In this document: positions 9,301-18,546 of the stretch, piece after piece
Numbering within the stretch: the stretch's first letter is position 1
Layout: the number at the start of each line of letters is the position of its first letter
NCBI GenBank assembly: GCA_944324805.1
Contig: CALUXS010000006.1
Coordinates: 94,572-158,571, forward strand
Source: an uncultured Acholeplasmatales bacterium
GTDB lineage: Bacteria; Bacillota_I; Bacilli_A; Acholeplasmatales; Anaeroplasmataceae
Direction: 5' to 3'
DNA: 64,000 nt
Position numbers and translations under genes: made by a program
Notes under the pieces: generated by a model
What the model was told of the DNA's origin: nothing
What the model saw: only the letters and a program-made list of their open reading frames with translations
Databases searched by the model: none

Positions 9301-10584
9301 ATGGATAAGAATGATATTTTAAGTGAATTATATACTTTAAGGGCTGGATTATCGTTGATATCGTTGAATAAAGATAAGGTTGTTAAATTAGAAAAAGAAC
9401 GTGAGAATAATAAGGACGAGTTGTCAAATTTAAAAAAAGAGAGTAAAAATAAAGAAAAAAGTATTAATGATATTTCTAAACAACTCGATTTGCTTAATTG
9501 TAAGAATAGTAAAGAACTGGCTGAAAATGATTATAAAAAGAAATATTATGATGCTAAAACCATGCTAGCAGAGCTTAAAAAAAATAATTTTATTGTTAAT
9601 ACCATTGAGGCAATCAAAGATTTTGGTGGTTTTTTCATAATAGCTTTTATTGTATTTGCTGTTGTTTTAGGAATAGGTTTATTTTTAATATTTGACATTA
9701 AAAATAATGGCTCAGGGTCTTTTTGGGATAAGATACAAGTTTTTCTGGGTAATGCTTCTTTAGTTATTAGTTGTCTTGCTTTAGGAAGCATAATTTTATT
9801 TATTTTATTTTTATTTTTTAAAAATGTATTTTTTTCAATAAAAGGTACAAGAAGAAAAAAAGTAAGAATGAAGGAATTAAAAAATAATATTAAATATTTA
9901 GAACAAAATCATAGTATAGAAGTTAAAAGAATCGAAGAAGAAATTAGAAAAATTGACATCTCAAATCGTGATAAACTTGATTCAAAAAAGCAGTTGTTGT
10001 TCAGTGAATTAAAAGATTTGACTGAAAAAAAGCAAAAGGTTGATGTTACTATTGATGAAAAAAGTAATTATATTAAACAATATGCCTATGAATCAAATGT
10101 TACTATTAAGACTTTAGAAAATACTTTTTCAAGTCTAATTGATGAAAGAGATTGGGAAAATTTAGATTCAGTTATATACTTTATAGAAACAGGACGCGCT
10201 GATTCTATAAAGGAAGCTTTACAATTAGTTGATAGTAAAAAAGGTGTTGAAGAAATAAAAGCTCTAATCATTACAGCGAGTGAAAATATTCAAAACACAA
10301 TTAGTGCAAATACTAAGAGAATGGCTAGTTATTTAACTAGTTGCTTCAATCACTTAGAAAATGAAATTAAGCAACAAGGGGAAATTATTAGTGAAAAAAT
10401 TGATGGTTATAATAGTAAATTGACTAAATTAGAAAATAAGGTATATTTATCTTTATCGCAAGGAGCAATTAATAATGCTTTATTAGCTAAACTTAATGAA
10501 ACTTCAAAAAATCTAGTAGAAGATTCAAATTATATGCGTACTTTAGCCACAAATGCAGAAATTAGAAGAAGAAATAATTTATAA
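9301..10584 (+). CDS. Coiled-coil membrane protein of unknown function
   Basis: I do not recognise this 427-residue protein. Visible layout: a lysine/glutamate-rich coiled coil at residues 15-100, two hydrophobic helices at about 107-135 and 148-178 forming a membrane hairpin, a second coiled coil at about 185-265, and a helical tail. With the hairpin in the middle, both coiled coils should be on the same side, most likely the cytoplasm. The ATG at 9301 follows GGAGGATGA. It is followed after 103 bases by another small membrane protein, and both separate the fhs-purE unit from the guanine riboswitch. Confidence 0.6.
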   Translation: MDKNDILSELYTLRAGLSLISLNKDKVVKLEKERENNKDELSNLKKESKNKEKSINDISKQLDLLNCKNSKELAENDYKKKYYDAKTMLAELKKNNFIVNTIEAIKDFGGFFIIAFIVFAVVLGIGLFLIFDIKNNGSGSFWDKIQVFLGNASLVISCLALGSIILFILFLFFKNVFFSIKGTRRKKVRMKELKNNIKYLEQNHSIEVKRIEEEIRKIDISNRDKLDSKKQLLFSELKDLTEKKQKVDVTIDEKSNYIKQYAYESNVTIKTLENTFSSLIDERDWENLDSVIYFIETGRADSIKEALQLVDSKKGVEEIKALIITASENIQNTISANTKRMASYLTSCFNHLENEIKQQGEIISEKIDGYNSKLTKLENKVYLSLSQGAINNALLAKLNETSKNLVEDSNYMRTLATNAEIRRRNNL

Positions 10585-10687
10585 AATATAATATTTAAGA
10601 AATATATATCCCACCATTTTTAAATTTTATGGGAAAAAAGATGAAAAGCTAAATCTTATTTTATGTAAAAAATGGAGGATAAAGAAA

Positions 10688-11245
10688 ATGAAAAAAGGTT
10701 TTGTGATAAGTATTTTAGCTATTGCAGCAGTATTATTAATTTTGATGTTTGTCTTTAATGGTAGTAATGGAGATATTTATATTAAAAGTTATGTAGGTTT
10801 TATCTACAGCAAAGATGCTACATATTCTTTTACTTGGTTTACAGGAACACTTTATTTGCTTAATTTAATAGCTTTAATAATCTTCTCTACTCGTACAGTC
10901 GTAATATTTGATGGCAAAAACTTTGAATGTAATTTTATAGTTACTATTTTATCTTTAACAACGATTATTCTTTATTATGCAAAGGGTTCAATTGCTGATA
11001 TTTCTGATATAATAGCATTAATAAAGTACCATAACATAATAATAGTTTTAGTATTTTTACTACAATTTGCATTGGTTGTTGTTGCAATTACACAATTGCT
11101 GTTTTATATTGTATTTTCACAGGGTAGAAAAATTACTTCATTAAATAAAAGAATTATTAATTATGAAATAGCATTAGAAGAAATTGAAAATAAGCTTGAT
11201 ATAATTAATGATAAAAAAGATGAAAAAAATAGTCACTTAAATTAG
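10688..11245 (+). CDS. Small membrane protein of unknown function
   Basis: A 185-residue protein with about four hydrophobic segments (near residues 5-23, 52-72, 80-100 and 113-142) and a charged, coiled-coil-like C-terminal tail ending in a lysine/aspartate cluster. No family is recognised. The start follows an AATGGAGG site. Its tail and its neighbour's coiled coils may mean the two proteins interact, but this is only a guess from adjacency. A terminator overlaps its stop codon. Confidence 0.55.
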   Translation: MKKGFVISILAIAAVLLILMFVFNGSNGDIYIKSYVGFIYSKDATYSFTWFTGTLYLLNLIALIIFSTRTVVIFDGKNFECNFIVTILSLTTIILYYAKGSIADISDIIALIKYHNIIIVLVFLLQFALVVVAITQLLFYIVFSQGRKITSLNKRIINYEIALEEIENKLDIINDKKDEKNSHLN

Positions 11246-11270
11246 GAACAAATTTATTTGTTCCTTTTTT
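11245..11270 (+). terminator. Rho-independent terminator
   Basis: GGAACAAA / TTTGTTCC stem with an ATTTA-type loop and a run of T, overlapping the stop codon of the small membrane protein gene. Confidence 0.85.
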
Positions 11271-11367
11271 GTATTTATATTTATAAAATTAACATAATAG
11301 AAAAAATAGAATTATGAAATCGTTTACTTAATTTATTGAAGATATTTAATATTTATTTAGTTTGTGC

Positions 11368-11373
11368 TATAAT
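11368..11373 (+). promoter_or_regulatory. Promoter of the purine operon (extended -10)
   Basis: TGCTATAAT is an extended -10 element; the -35 region is weak (TTTAAT 17 bases upstream). Transcription would begin just before the riboswitch aptamer. The 22 bases at 11361-11382 recur almost unchanged at 56085-56106. Confidence 0.65.
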
Positions 11374-11381
11374 GAAAACGT

Positions 11382-11485
11382 AATCTTATATAATAGCTTA
11401 AATATGGTAAGCAAGTCTCTACCCTAAAACCTTAAATTTTAGGACTATAAGATTAAGTAATTGAATTTTATATTCAATTTTTTTG
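11382..11485 (+). ncRNA. Guanine riboswitch with its terminator
   Basis: The aptamer is 11382-11454: P1 AATCTTA / TAAGATT, the conserved TATAATA and AATATGG joining segments, the CTCTACC junction and two kissing hairpins. The base that discriminates purines is C (GGACTATAAG context), as in guanine-type rather than adenine-type switches. A terminator follows directly: ATTGAAT (11460-11466) pairs with ATTCAAT (11472-11478) before a run of seven T. Guanine binding should stabilise P1 and allow termination, switching off the purine operon when guanine or hypoxanthine is plentiful. Confidence 0.95.
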
Positions 11486-11520
11486 GTTTTTGAGACTTTT
11501 ACCAGGATTGGAAGGTTCTT

Positions 11521-11586
11521 ATGAAAATGACAATGCTAGGTAATAATATTTTAAAGATTATGCCATTATTTATGGCACTTTTATAA
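11521..11586 (+). CDS. Methionine-rich leader ORF before purK (21 codons)
   Basis: After the riboswitch terminator, an ATG at 11521 with GGAAGG nine bases upstream opens MKMTMLGNNILKIMPLFMALL and stops at TAA. Five of 21 residues are methionine. The last part of the ORF contains the hairpin TGCCAT-TATTT-ATGGCA, and four bases after the stop a second terminator begins. The layout parallels the leader before fhs. It may be a leader peptide tying purK transcription to translation or methionine/formyl supply; it may equally be a chance frame over an RNA structure. Translation is unproven. Confidence 0.4.
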   Translation: MKMTMLGNNILKIMPLFMALL

Positions 11587-11590
11587 CGGA

Positions 11591-11621
11591 ATCAGCACGC
11601 ACTTTTGGGCTGATTTTTTTG
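11591..11621 (+). terminator. Second leader terminator before purK
   Basis: ATCAGC / GCTGAT stem with a 12-base loop and seven T, ending about 20 bases before purK. It is the second terminator on this leader, downstream of the guanine riboswitch and the short ORF. Confidence 0.75.
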
Positions 11622-11638
11622 TTTTTTAGGAGGTTTTT

Positions 11639-12718
11639 ATGACTATTGGTATTATTGGTGGTGGTCAGCTTGGAATGATGATTGCTGAAGCCGCTTCAAA
11701 ACAAGGTGTTAGCTGTATTGCATTAGATCCTAATCCAGATTGCTCTTGTAAGTATGTATGCAAGGAAATTATTTGCGGAGAATATAATGACATTTCTAAG
11801 TTAGAGGAATTAGGTAAAAAGTGTGATGTTATCACTTATGAGTTTGAAAATATTTTAGCTTCACCACTTGAGTTTTTAGTTAAAAACTATAATTTACCAC
11901 AAGGAATTAGACAACTATTTGATTCTCAAAATCGAATAAGAGAAAAAGATAATGCTAGAAAATTTGGACTCTTAACACCGCCTTATCGTAAGGTTACTTC
12001 TAAAGAAGAATTAATTTCTGCATTAGATGAAATAGGATATCCTGCAATTTATAAGACAACGACTTTAGGTTACGATGGTCATGGACAATATAAAATAAAT
12101 TGTTTAGCTGATGTTAATAATGTTGTTTTAGCTGCAGAGGGTATTTTAGAAGGCTATGTTAAATTTGATTATGAGGCTTCCATTATTATGATTAGAGATA
12201 AAGAAAAAATAGTTTCTTTACCAATAGCTATCAATAAACATAAAAATGGAATTTTAGATTTAAGTATTGTAGGAATTGAAAAGCCTATTTTTAATGAAAT
12301 TAAGAAGGCTTCTTATCAATTTATGATAGAAACAAATTATTATGGAATTTTAACAATTGAGTATTTTGTTAAAGATGATAAATTTTATTTTAATGAGATG
12401 GCTCCTCGCCCTCATAATAGTGGACACTATTCAATTGAAGGAGCTACATTTAGTCAGTATGACTTATTAGTTAATTATTTAGTTGGGAAAAAACTTGAAG
12501 AACCAAAGCTAATAAGTCCTACTATAATGAAGAACATTCTAGGTTTTGACTATGATGTATTTAAAAACTTTAAGCCTAGCGAAAATGTTTATTTACATGA
12601 TTATCATAAAAAAGAAGTTAGAGAGAAAAGAAAAATGGCTCATATAACATTTACTAATTTAACTTTAGATGAATACCAAAGTAAATATAAAAATATGTTT
12701 AAAGGAGAAGAAGAGTAA
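11639..12718 (+). CDS. purK: N5-carboxyaminoimidazole ribonucleotide synthase PurK
   Basis: PurK carboxylates AIR with bicarbonate and ATP to N5-CAIR, the substrate of PurE. The 359-residue ATP-grasp protein starts with IGIIGGGQLGMMIAEAA, has the ATP-grasp lysine segment YPAIYKTTTLGYDGHGQ and the metal-binding EYFVKDDKFYFNEMAPRPHNSGH. The ATG at 11639 follows TTAGGAGG. Its stop codon overlaps the purL start by one base, so translation is coupled. It is the first gene of the 16.5-kb purine operon under guanine riboswitch control. Confidence 0.96.
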   Translation: MTIGIIGGGQLGMMIAEAASKQGVSCIALDPNPDCSCKYVCKEIICGEYNDISKLEELGKKCDVITYEFENILASPLEFLVKNYNLPQGIRQLFDSQNRIREKDNARKFGLLTPPYRKVTSKEELISALDEIGYPAIYKTTTLGYDGHGQYKINCLADVNNVVLAAEGILEGYVKFDYEASIIMIRDKEKIVSLPIAINKHKNGILDLSIVGIEKPIFNEIKKASYQFMIETNYYGILTIEYFVKDDKFYFNEMAPRPHNSGHYSIEGATFSQYDLLVNYLVGKKLEEPKLISPTIMKNILGFDYDVFKNFKPSENVYLHDYHKKEVREKRKMAHITFTNLTLDEYQSKYKNMFKGEEE

Positions 12719-15700
12719 TGAATTATCGCGTCTATGTTGAAAAGAAACCGGAATTTCAAATTGAGGCTAAGTCACTAGCTAGTGAATTAAATTTAAATTT
12801 AGGTTTAAAACTAAATGAGGTTAGATTCATCAATGTTTATGATGTATTTAATTGTGATGAGGATTTATTAGAAAAAGCAAAATATAAGGTATTTGGTGAA
12901 ATAGTAACTGATGTTGTTTCACTAGAACTAGATATGACAGGATATAAAGCCTTTGCCATGGAATATTTACCTGGTCAATTTGATCAAAGAGCTGATGCAG
13001 CTATGAGCTGTATGATGCTTATTGATCCAAATAGTAAAGTTGAGATTAGAAGTGGTAAAATTTTCTTATTTGAGAATGTAGTCACTGATGAAGACCTTTC
13101 AAAAATTAAAAAATATTTAATAAATGCAGTTGAAGCTCGAGAAAAAGATTTAAATGTTCTTACAAATGAAATGAATACATCTGTTAAAAAAGTTGAAATT
13201 TTGAATGGATTTAGAAATATAACTGATTATGAAGAAGTTTGTAAGAAATTTGGCTTAGCAATGAATAGTGATGACGTAAAAACTGTTGTAGATTATTTTA
13301 AAGCTGAGGGGCGTGACCCTTATGAAACAGAACTTAGAATTCTTGATACATATTGGTCTGATCATTGTCGTCATACTACTTTTACAACTAGACTTGATGA
13401 TGTTAAGTTCCTAGACTCACCTTTAAAATCTAATTTAGAAGAAAGCTATAAGCTTTATTTAGAACTTCGTAAATTAACAGGACGTGAAAAGAAAAATCTT
13501 TGCTTAATGGATTTGGCATGTATCGGAGCAATTGCCTTAAGAAAAAGTGGTAATCTAGATGATTTAGAGGTATCAGAAGAAAATAATGCTTGTAGTATTT
13601 ATGTTGATATTGAAAATTCTGGTAAAAAAGAACGATGGTTACTACAATTTAAGAATGAAACGCATAATCATCCTACTGAAATTGAGCCTTTTGGTGGCGC
13701 ATCAACCTGTTTAGGTGGTGCTATTCGTGATCCTCTTTCAGGACGTAGTTATGTTTATCAAGCAATGCGTGTTACTGGTGCTGGCAATATTTATGAAGAG
13801 GTAAAAAATACTATTCCAGGAAAATTGCCTCAAAGGATAATTTCAACTAAAGCAGCAGCAGGATATTCATCTTATGGTAATCAAATTGGATTAGCAACTA
13901 CACATGTAAGAGAAATATATCATCCTAATTACGTTGCTAAACGCTTAGAAGTAGGAGCTGTAGTTGGCGCTGTTAAAGCAAGTAATGTAAAACGTGAGTC
14001 ACCAATGCCTGGCGATTTAATATTACTTCTTGGTGGTAAAACCGGACGTGATGGAATTGGTGGTGCAACAGGATCATCTAAGGAACATACAGAAAAGTCA
14101 ATCGAATTATGTTCATCAGAGGTTCAAAAGGGTAATGCTCCAGAAGAAAGAAAACTATCACGCTTGTTTAGACGTGAAGATGTAACATCACTTATTAAAA
14201 AGAGTAATGACTTTGGAGCTGGTGGTGTTTCTGTAGCGATTGGTGAATTAGCAGATGGTTTAGATATAAATTTAGATGTTGTTCCTGTTAAATATTTAGG
14301 ATTAAATGCAACCGAGCTTGCTATATCTGAATCGCAAGAAAGAATGGCTGTTGTTATAGATCCTAAAGATGAAAAGAAGTTTTTAGAGTTGTGTCATGAA
14401 GAAAATGTTTTAGCAACAAGAGTTGCTGTTGTAACAAAAGAAAAACGTTTAGTAATGCATTATAAGGGAGAAAAAGTAGTTGATATTAAACGTAGTTTTA
14501 TTGATAGTGCAGGGGCATTGCATAAAACAAACGTTATAGTTGATTCTAGTCTAGAAAACTATCCTAGCTATGAACCTTCAAAGAACGTAAAAGAAAGTAT
14601 GCTTAAAACATTATCTTTACCAAATGTTACAAGTCAAAAGGGTTTAATTGAAATGTTTGATTCGACAATTGGTCGTTCAACAGTTTTAATGCCTTTTGGT
14701 GGTAAAACACAAAGAACGGAAACGCAGGTAAGTTGTGAGTTATTACCTGTGATGGGAAAAACAAATGACGCTTCTATGATGGCTTATGGGTATAATCCGT
14801 TCATTTCAAGTTACAGCCCATATTTAGGTTCAATGTATGCGATTATTGAATCTATTAGTAAGATAGTTGCTGCTGGTGGTGCTTATAACAAGATTCGTTT
14901 TAGCTTCCAAGAATATTTCAAACGTATGAATAGTGCTTATGATTTTGGTCTTCCTTTACAATCGTTATTAGGAGCTTTAGAAATGCAAATGGCATTTAGA
15001 CTACCATCTATTGGCGGTAAAGATTCAATGAGTGGTACATATAAAGACATTTCTGTTCCTCCTATGCTTATGAGTTTTGGTGTTACAATGGTAGATGCTA
15101 GAGATGTCATTTCTCCTGAGTTTAAAAAAGAAGGTAATTATGTTTATTTGATTAAGCATAATGAACTTGAAAATCATCTTCCTAATGTAGAAGAGCTTAA
15201 AAATAATTTTAGTTTTGTAACTAAGAATATAAGAGAAAAAAAGATAGTTAGTGGTTATGCACTAGGCTTTGGTGGCCTTTTAGAAGCTGTTGCTAAGATG
15301 AGTTTTGGTAACAATATAGGTGCTAATATTAATTATGATGAAAAGTTATTAGGTGAATATAATTATGGTTCAATATTAGTAGAATCTAATGAAAAACTAG
15401 ATTATGATAGTGCTATTTTCTTAGGAAAAACAATTGCAGATAAAGTAATTATTAATGAAGAAGAAATGGATATTGTAGAGCTATATGAAGCTAATAGAAA
15501 ACCATTTACTAATATTTATAAAGATGATGTCAACCTAAATAGTCCATTAGAAGAACTATTACCATATCATTCATACCAAAAATTTAGCAATCCAAAGGAT
15601 GGTGCTGTTAAGGTTTATTTACCTGTTTTCCCAGGAACAAATTGTGATTATGATACAGCAAGAGCATTTAAAGCCGAAGGAGCTATTCCTACCTTCCATG

Positions 15701-16407
15701 TATTCAAAAATCTTTCTGGTAAAGATGTTATGGATTCAATTAAAGAAATGGTAAAACATATAGATGAAACAGATATCTTTGTATTATCAGGTGGATTTAG
15801 TGCTGGTGATGAACCTGATGGTTCAGGTAAATTTATTTCAAATGTGCTAAATAATGAAGAGGTAAAGAGTGCTATTAATCGTTTACTAGCTAGAAAAGGT
15901 CTAATTTTAGGAATTTGTAATGGTTTCCAAGCTTTAGTGAAATCAGGACTCTTGCCAAATGGTAAAATTGGTGAGGTTTATTCTGATTCGCCTACATTAT
16001 TTAGAAACGATATAAATAGACATATATCAAAAATTGTTCATACTAAGGTCATGACAAATAATTCTCCATGGTTACAAAGTTTTAATGGTGGGGAAATTTA
16101 TGAAATAGCAGTATCACATGGTGAAGGAAAATTTGTTGTTAATAAGAAATATTATGACGAATTAGTTGCAAATGGTCAAATAGCTTTCCAATATGTTGAT
16201 GATAATGGTAATGCAACAAATTTAAGTCCATATAATCCAAATGGTTCTTATTATGCAATTGAAGGCATTTGCAGTCCTGATGGACTAATATTAGGAAAAA
16301 TGGGTCATACAGAACGTTATACAGATAATTGCTTTAAGAACATTTATGGTGAAAAGAAACAAAATATTTTCAAGAATGCAGTTAATTATTTTAGAAAATT
16401 AGATTAG
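12718..16407 (+). CDS. purL: Phosphoribosylformylglycinamidine synthase, single-chain PurL
   Basis: This enzyme converts FGAR to FGAM using glutamine and ATP. At 1229 residues it is the large fused form: an N-terminal PurS-like domain (about 1-140), the linker with DTYWSDHCRHTTF, two AIRS-like catalytic halves (FKNETHNHPTEIEPFGGA in the first, SIGGKDSMSGTY in the second), and a C-terminal class I glutaminase domain from about residue 985 with PGTNCDYDTARAF and the nucleophile Cys1067 in LGICNGFQAL. The fusion explains why no purS or purQ is present. Bacilli usually have the three-subunit PurSQL; the long form is known from proteobacteria and many clostridia. Confidence 0.96.
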   Translation: MNYRVYVEKKPEFQIEAKSLASELNLNLGLKLNEVRFINVYDVFNCDEDLLEKAKYKVFGEIVTDVVSLELDMTGYKAFAMEYLPGQFDQRADAAMSCMMLIDPNSKVEIRSGKIFLFENVVTDEDLSKIKKYLINAVEAREKDLNVLTNEMNTSVKKVEILNGFRNITDYEEVCKKFGLAMNSDDVKTVVDYFKAEGRDPYETELRILDTYWSDHCRHTTFTTRLDDVKFLDSPLKSNLEESYKLYLELRKLTGREKKNLCLMDLACIGAIALRKSGNLDDLEVSEENNACSIYVDIENSGKKERWLLQFKNETHNHPTEIEPFGGASTCLGGAIRDPLSGRSYVYQAMRVTGAGNIYEEVKNTIPGKLPQRIISTKAAAGYSSYGNQIGLATTHVREIYHPNYVAKRLEVGAVVGAVKASNVKRESPMPGDLILLLGGKTGRDGIGGATGSSKEHTEKSIELCSSEVQKGNAPEERKLSRLFRREDVTSLIKKSNDFGAGGVSVAIGELADGLDINLDVVPVKYLGLNATELAISESQERMAVVIDPKDEKKFLELCHEENVLATRVAVVTKEKRLVMHYKGEKVVDIKRSFIDSAGALHKTNVIVDSSLENYPSYEPSKNVKESMLKTLSLPNVTSQKGLIEMFDSTIGRSTVLMPFGGKTQRTETQVSCELLPVMGKTNDASMMAYGYNPFISSYSPYLGSMYAIIESISKIVAAGGAYNKIRFSFQEYFKRMNSAYDFGLPLQSLLGALEMQMAFRLPSIGGKDSMSGTYKDISVPPMLMSFGVTMVDARDVISPEFKKEGNYVYLIKHNELENHLPNVEELKNNFSFVTKNIREKKIVSGYALGFGGLLEAVAKMSFGNNIGANINYDEKLLGEYNYGSILVESNEKLDYDSAIFLGKTIADKVIINEEEMDIVELYEANRKPFTNIYKDDVNLNSPLEELLPYHSYQKFSNPKDGAVKVYLPVFPGTNCDYDTARAFKAEGAIPTFHVFKNLSGKDVMDSIKEMVKHIDETDIFVLSGGFSAGDEPDGSGKFISNVLNNEEVKSAINRLLARKGLILGICNGFQALVKSGLLPNGKIGEVYSDSPTLFRNDINRHISKIVHTKVMTNNSPWLQSFNGGEIYEIAVSHGEGKFVVNKKYYDELVANGQIAFQYVDDNGNATNLSPYNPNGSYYAIEGICSPDGLILGKMGHTERYTDNCFKNIYGEKKQNIFKNAVNYFRKLD

Positions 16408-16417
16408 GAGTAAGATT

Positions 16418-17128
16418 ATGAAACAATTAGAAAAAATTTATGAGGGTAAAGCAAAACAAATCTATCGTACAGAAGATGAAAATTTGATTATTATGCATTA
16501 TAAGGATGATGCAACAGCTTATAATGGTATTAAAAAAGCCCAAATTAAAGAAAAGGGGACTTTAAATAATAAAATTTCAACTATTATTTATAAATATTTA
16601 ATCGCAAAGGGTATTCCAACTCATTATATTGAAACGATAAATGACTGTGATCAATTATGCAAAAAGGTTACTATTTTCCCATTAGAAGTTATTTGTAGAA
16701 ATTATGTAGCAGGTTCTATGTCAAAGCGTTTAGGAATACCTGAAGGAACAAAGCCTGAAAATGTTATTTTTGAAATTTGTTATAAAAATGATACTTTAGG
16801 TGATCCTTTAATCAATGATCATCATGCTGTGGCTCTTAAGGCTGCAACTTATGATGAACTAAAAGAAATTTATAAATTAACTAGTGAAATAAATGAATAT
16901 TTGAAGGAACTATTCTCTAAGGTAGGAATTATTCTAGTTGATTTCAAAATTGAGTTTGGTAAAACATTTGATGGTAAGATTGTATTAGCAGATGAAATTA
17001 GTCCTGATACAGCACGTTTATGGGATGAAAAGACACATGATAAGTTAGATAAGGATCGTTTCCGTCGTGATTTAGGACATGTTACAGAGGCTTACCAAGA
17101 AATATATAAACGCTTAGGGAGCTTATAA
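16418..17128 (+). CDS. purC: SAICAR synthetase PurC
   Basis: PurC joins CAIR and aspartate with ATP to give SAICAR. The 236-residue length is normal for the bacterial monofunctional enzyme. Characteristic segments are IYEGKAKQIYRT at the N terminus, PLEVICRNYVAGSMSKRLG in the middle and DEISPDTARLWD near the C terminus. Its start lies 10 bases after purL with a TAGGAG site, and it ends two bases before purF. Confidence 0.97.
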   Translation: MKQLEKIYEGKAKQIYRTEDENLIIMHYKDDATAYNGIKKAQIKEKGTLNNKISTIIYKYLIAKGIPTHYIETINDCDQLCKKVTIFPLEVICRNYVAGSMSKRLGIPEGTKPENVIFEICYKNDTLGDPLINDHHAVALKAATYDELKEIYKLTSEINEYLKELFSKVGIILVDFKIEFGKTFDGKIVLADEISPDTARLWDEKTHDKLDKDRFRRDLGHVTEAYQEIYKRLGSL

Positions 17129-17130
17129 GA

Positions 17131-18534
17131 ATGAGTGAAATATTAGATCGTGGTTTGCATGAGGAATGTGGTGTTTTTGGTGTCTTTGGCATCAAAAATG
17201 CCGCTAGCCTTGTCTATTATGGCCTTCATAGTTTACAACATCGAGGTCAAGAAGCATGTGGAATAGTAAGCTATGATGGTGAATTTCATAGAATGAAAGG
17301 TCTAGGTTTGGTTACTGAAGTTTTCAATGAAAATAATCTATCAAATTTAAAGGGAGATAATGCAATTGGTCACGTTCGTTATTCAACTGCAGGTGGCGGT
17401 GGAATGGAAAATGTACAACCATTATTTTTCCGTCATCATACAGGAGATTTCGCATTAGCACATAATGGAAATATTGTTAATTCTAAGGAACTTAAACATT
17501 ACTTAGAGGATCGTGGCAGTATTTTTCAATCTACATCAGATACTGAAATTTTAGCGCATTTAATTAAAAAGGGGCATAATGAAGAAAATAGATTACCTGC
17601 AATTTCTGATGCATTAAATATGCTTGAAGGTGCCTTTGCCTTTTTAATTTTAACGAAAGACAAATTGTATGTAAGTAGAGATAAATATGGACTTAGACCA
17701 TTATCTATTGCTAAGCTTGATGATGGATATGTAGTTAGTTCTGAAACTTGTGCTTTTGAGGTTATTGGTGCAAAATATATTAGAGATATATTGCCAGGAG
17801 AGATAGTAGTTATAGATAAAAATGGAATTAATAGTTTCAGATATTCGCAATTTCAAAAGCATAAAATGTGTGCTATGGAATATATTTATTTTGCTCGCCC
17901 TGATAGTGATATAGAGGGTACAAATGTTCACACATTCCGCAAGGAAAGTGGCAAATTATTATATCGTCAAAATCCTATTGATGGTGATATTGTTGTTGGA
18001 GTTCCTGACTCAAGTTTGTCAGCTGCAATAGGTTATGCTGAGGAATCAGGAATTGCCTATGAAATGGGTCTAATTAAAAACAAATATATAGGCAGAACAT
18101 TCATTCAACCATCTCAAGAATTAAGAGAAAAAGGAGTTAGAATGAAGCTTTCTGCTGTTAGTAGTATTGTTAAAGATAAAAGAGTTATTTTAATAGATGA
18201 TTCAATTGTAAGAGGAACAACATCTAAGCGAATTGTTAAGATGCTTAGAGACTCAGGAGCAAAGGAAGTACATGTTTGTATTGCTTCTCCTCAAATAACT
18301 CATCCTTGCTTTTATGGTGTAGATATTTCTACTTATGATGAACTGATTAGTGCACATAAAAGCGTAGAAGAGGTAAGAGAAATGATTGGAGCTGATTCTC
18401 TTGTCTTTTTAGATGAAGAAAATTTGTTTAAAGCAGCTAAGAGAGCAGAATTATGCACAGCTTGTTTTTGCGGTAAATATCCTACAGCTTTATATCAAAG
18501 CTATAAGGATGCTAATAAAGATGGAAAATTTTAG
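17131..18534 (+). CDS. purF: Amidophosphoribosyltransferase PurF
   Basis: PurF catalyses the first committed step, PRPP to phosphoribosylamine. The 467-residue protein has a short propeptide before the nucleophile Cys13 (HEECGVFGVFG), the class II glutaminase domain (residues 13-240), and a PRTase domain with the PRPP loop VILIDDSIVRGTTS. Cysteines in KMCAMEY, HPCFYGVD and CTACFCGKYP match the Fe-S cluster type described in Bacillus subtilis, so propeptide removal and an oxygen-sensitive cluster are expected. Feedback control by nucleotides is known for the family. Confidence 0.97.
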   Translation: MSEILDRGLHEECGVFGVFGIKNAASLVYYGLHSLQHRGQEACGIVSYDGEFHRMKGLGLVTEVFNENNLSNLKGDNAIGHVRYSTAGGGGMENVQPLFFRHHTGDFALAHNGNIVNSKELKHYLEDRGSIFQSTSDTEILAHLIKKGHNEENRLPAISDALNMLEGAFAFLILTKDKLYVSRDKYGLRPLSIAKLDDGYVVSSETCAFEVIGAKYIRDILPGEIVVIDKNGINSFRYSQFQKHKMCAMEYIYFARPDSDIEGTNVHTFRKESGKLLYRQNPIDGDIVVGVPDSSLSAAIGYAEESGIAYEMGLIKNKYIGRTFIQPSQELREKGVRMKLSAVSSIVKDKRVILIDDSIVRGTTSKRIVKMLRDSGAKEVHVCIASPQITHPCFYGVDISTYDELISAHKSVEEVREMIGADSLVFLDEENLFKAAKRAELCTACFCGKYPTALYQSYKDANKDGKF

Positions 18535-18546
18535 GAGGAATTTAAA

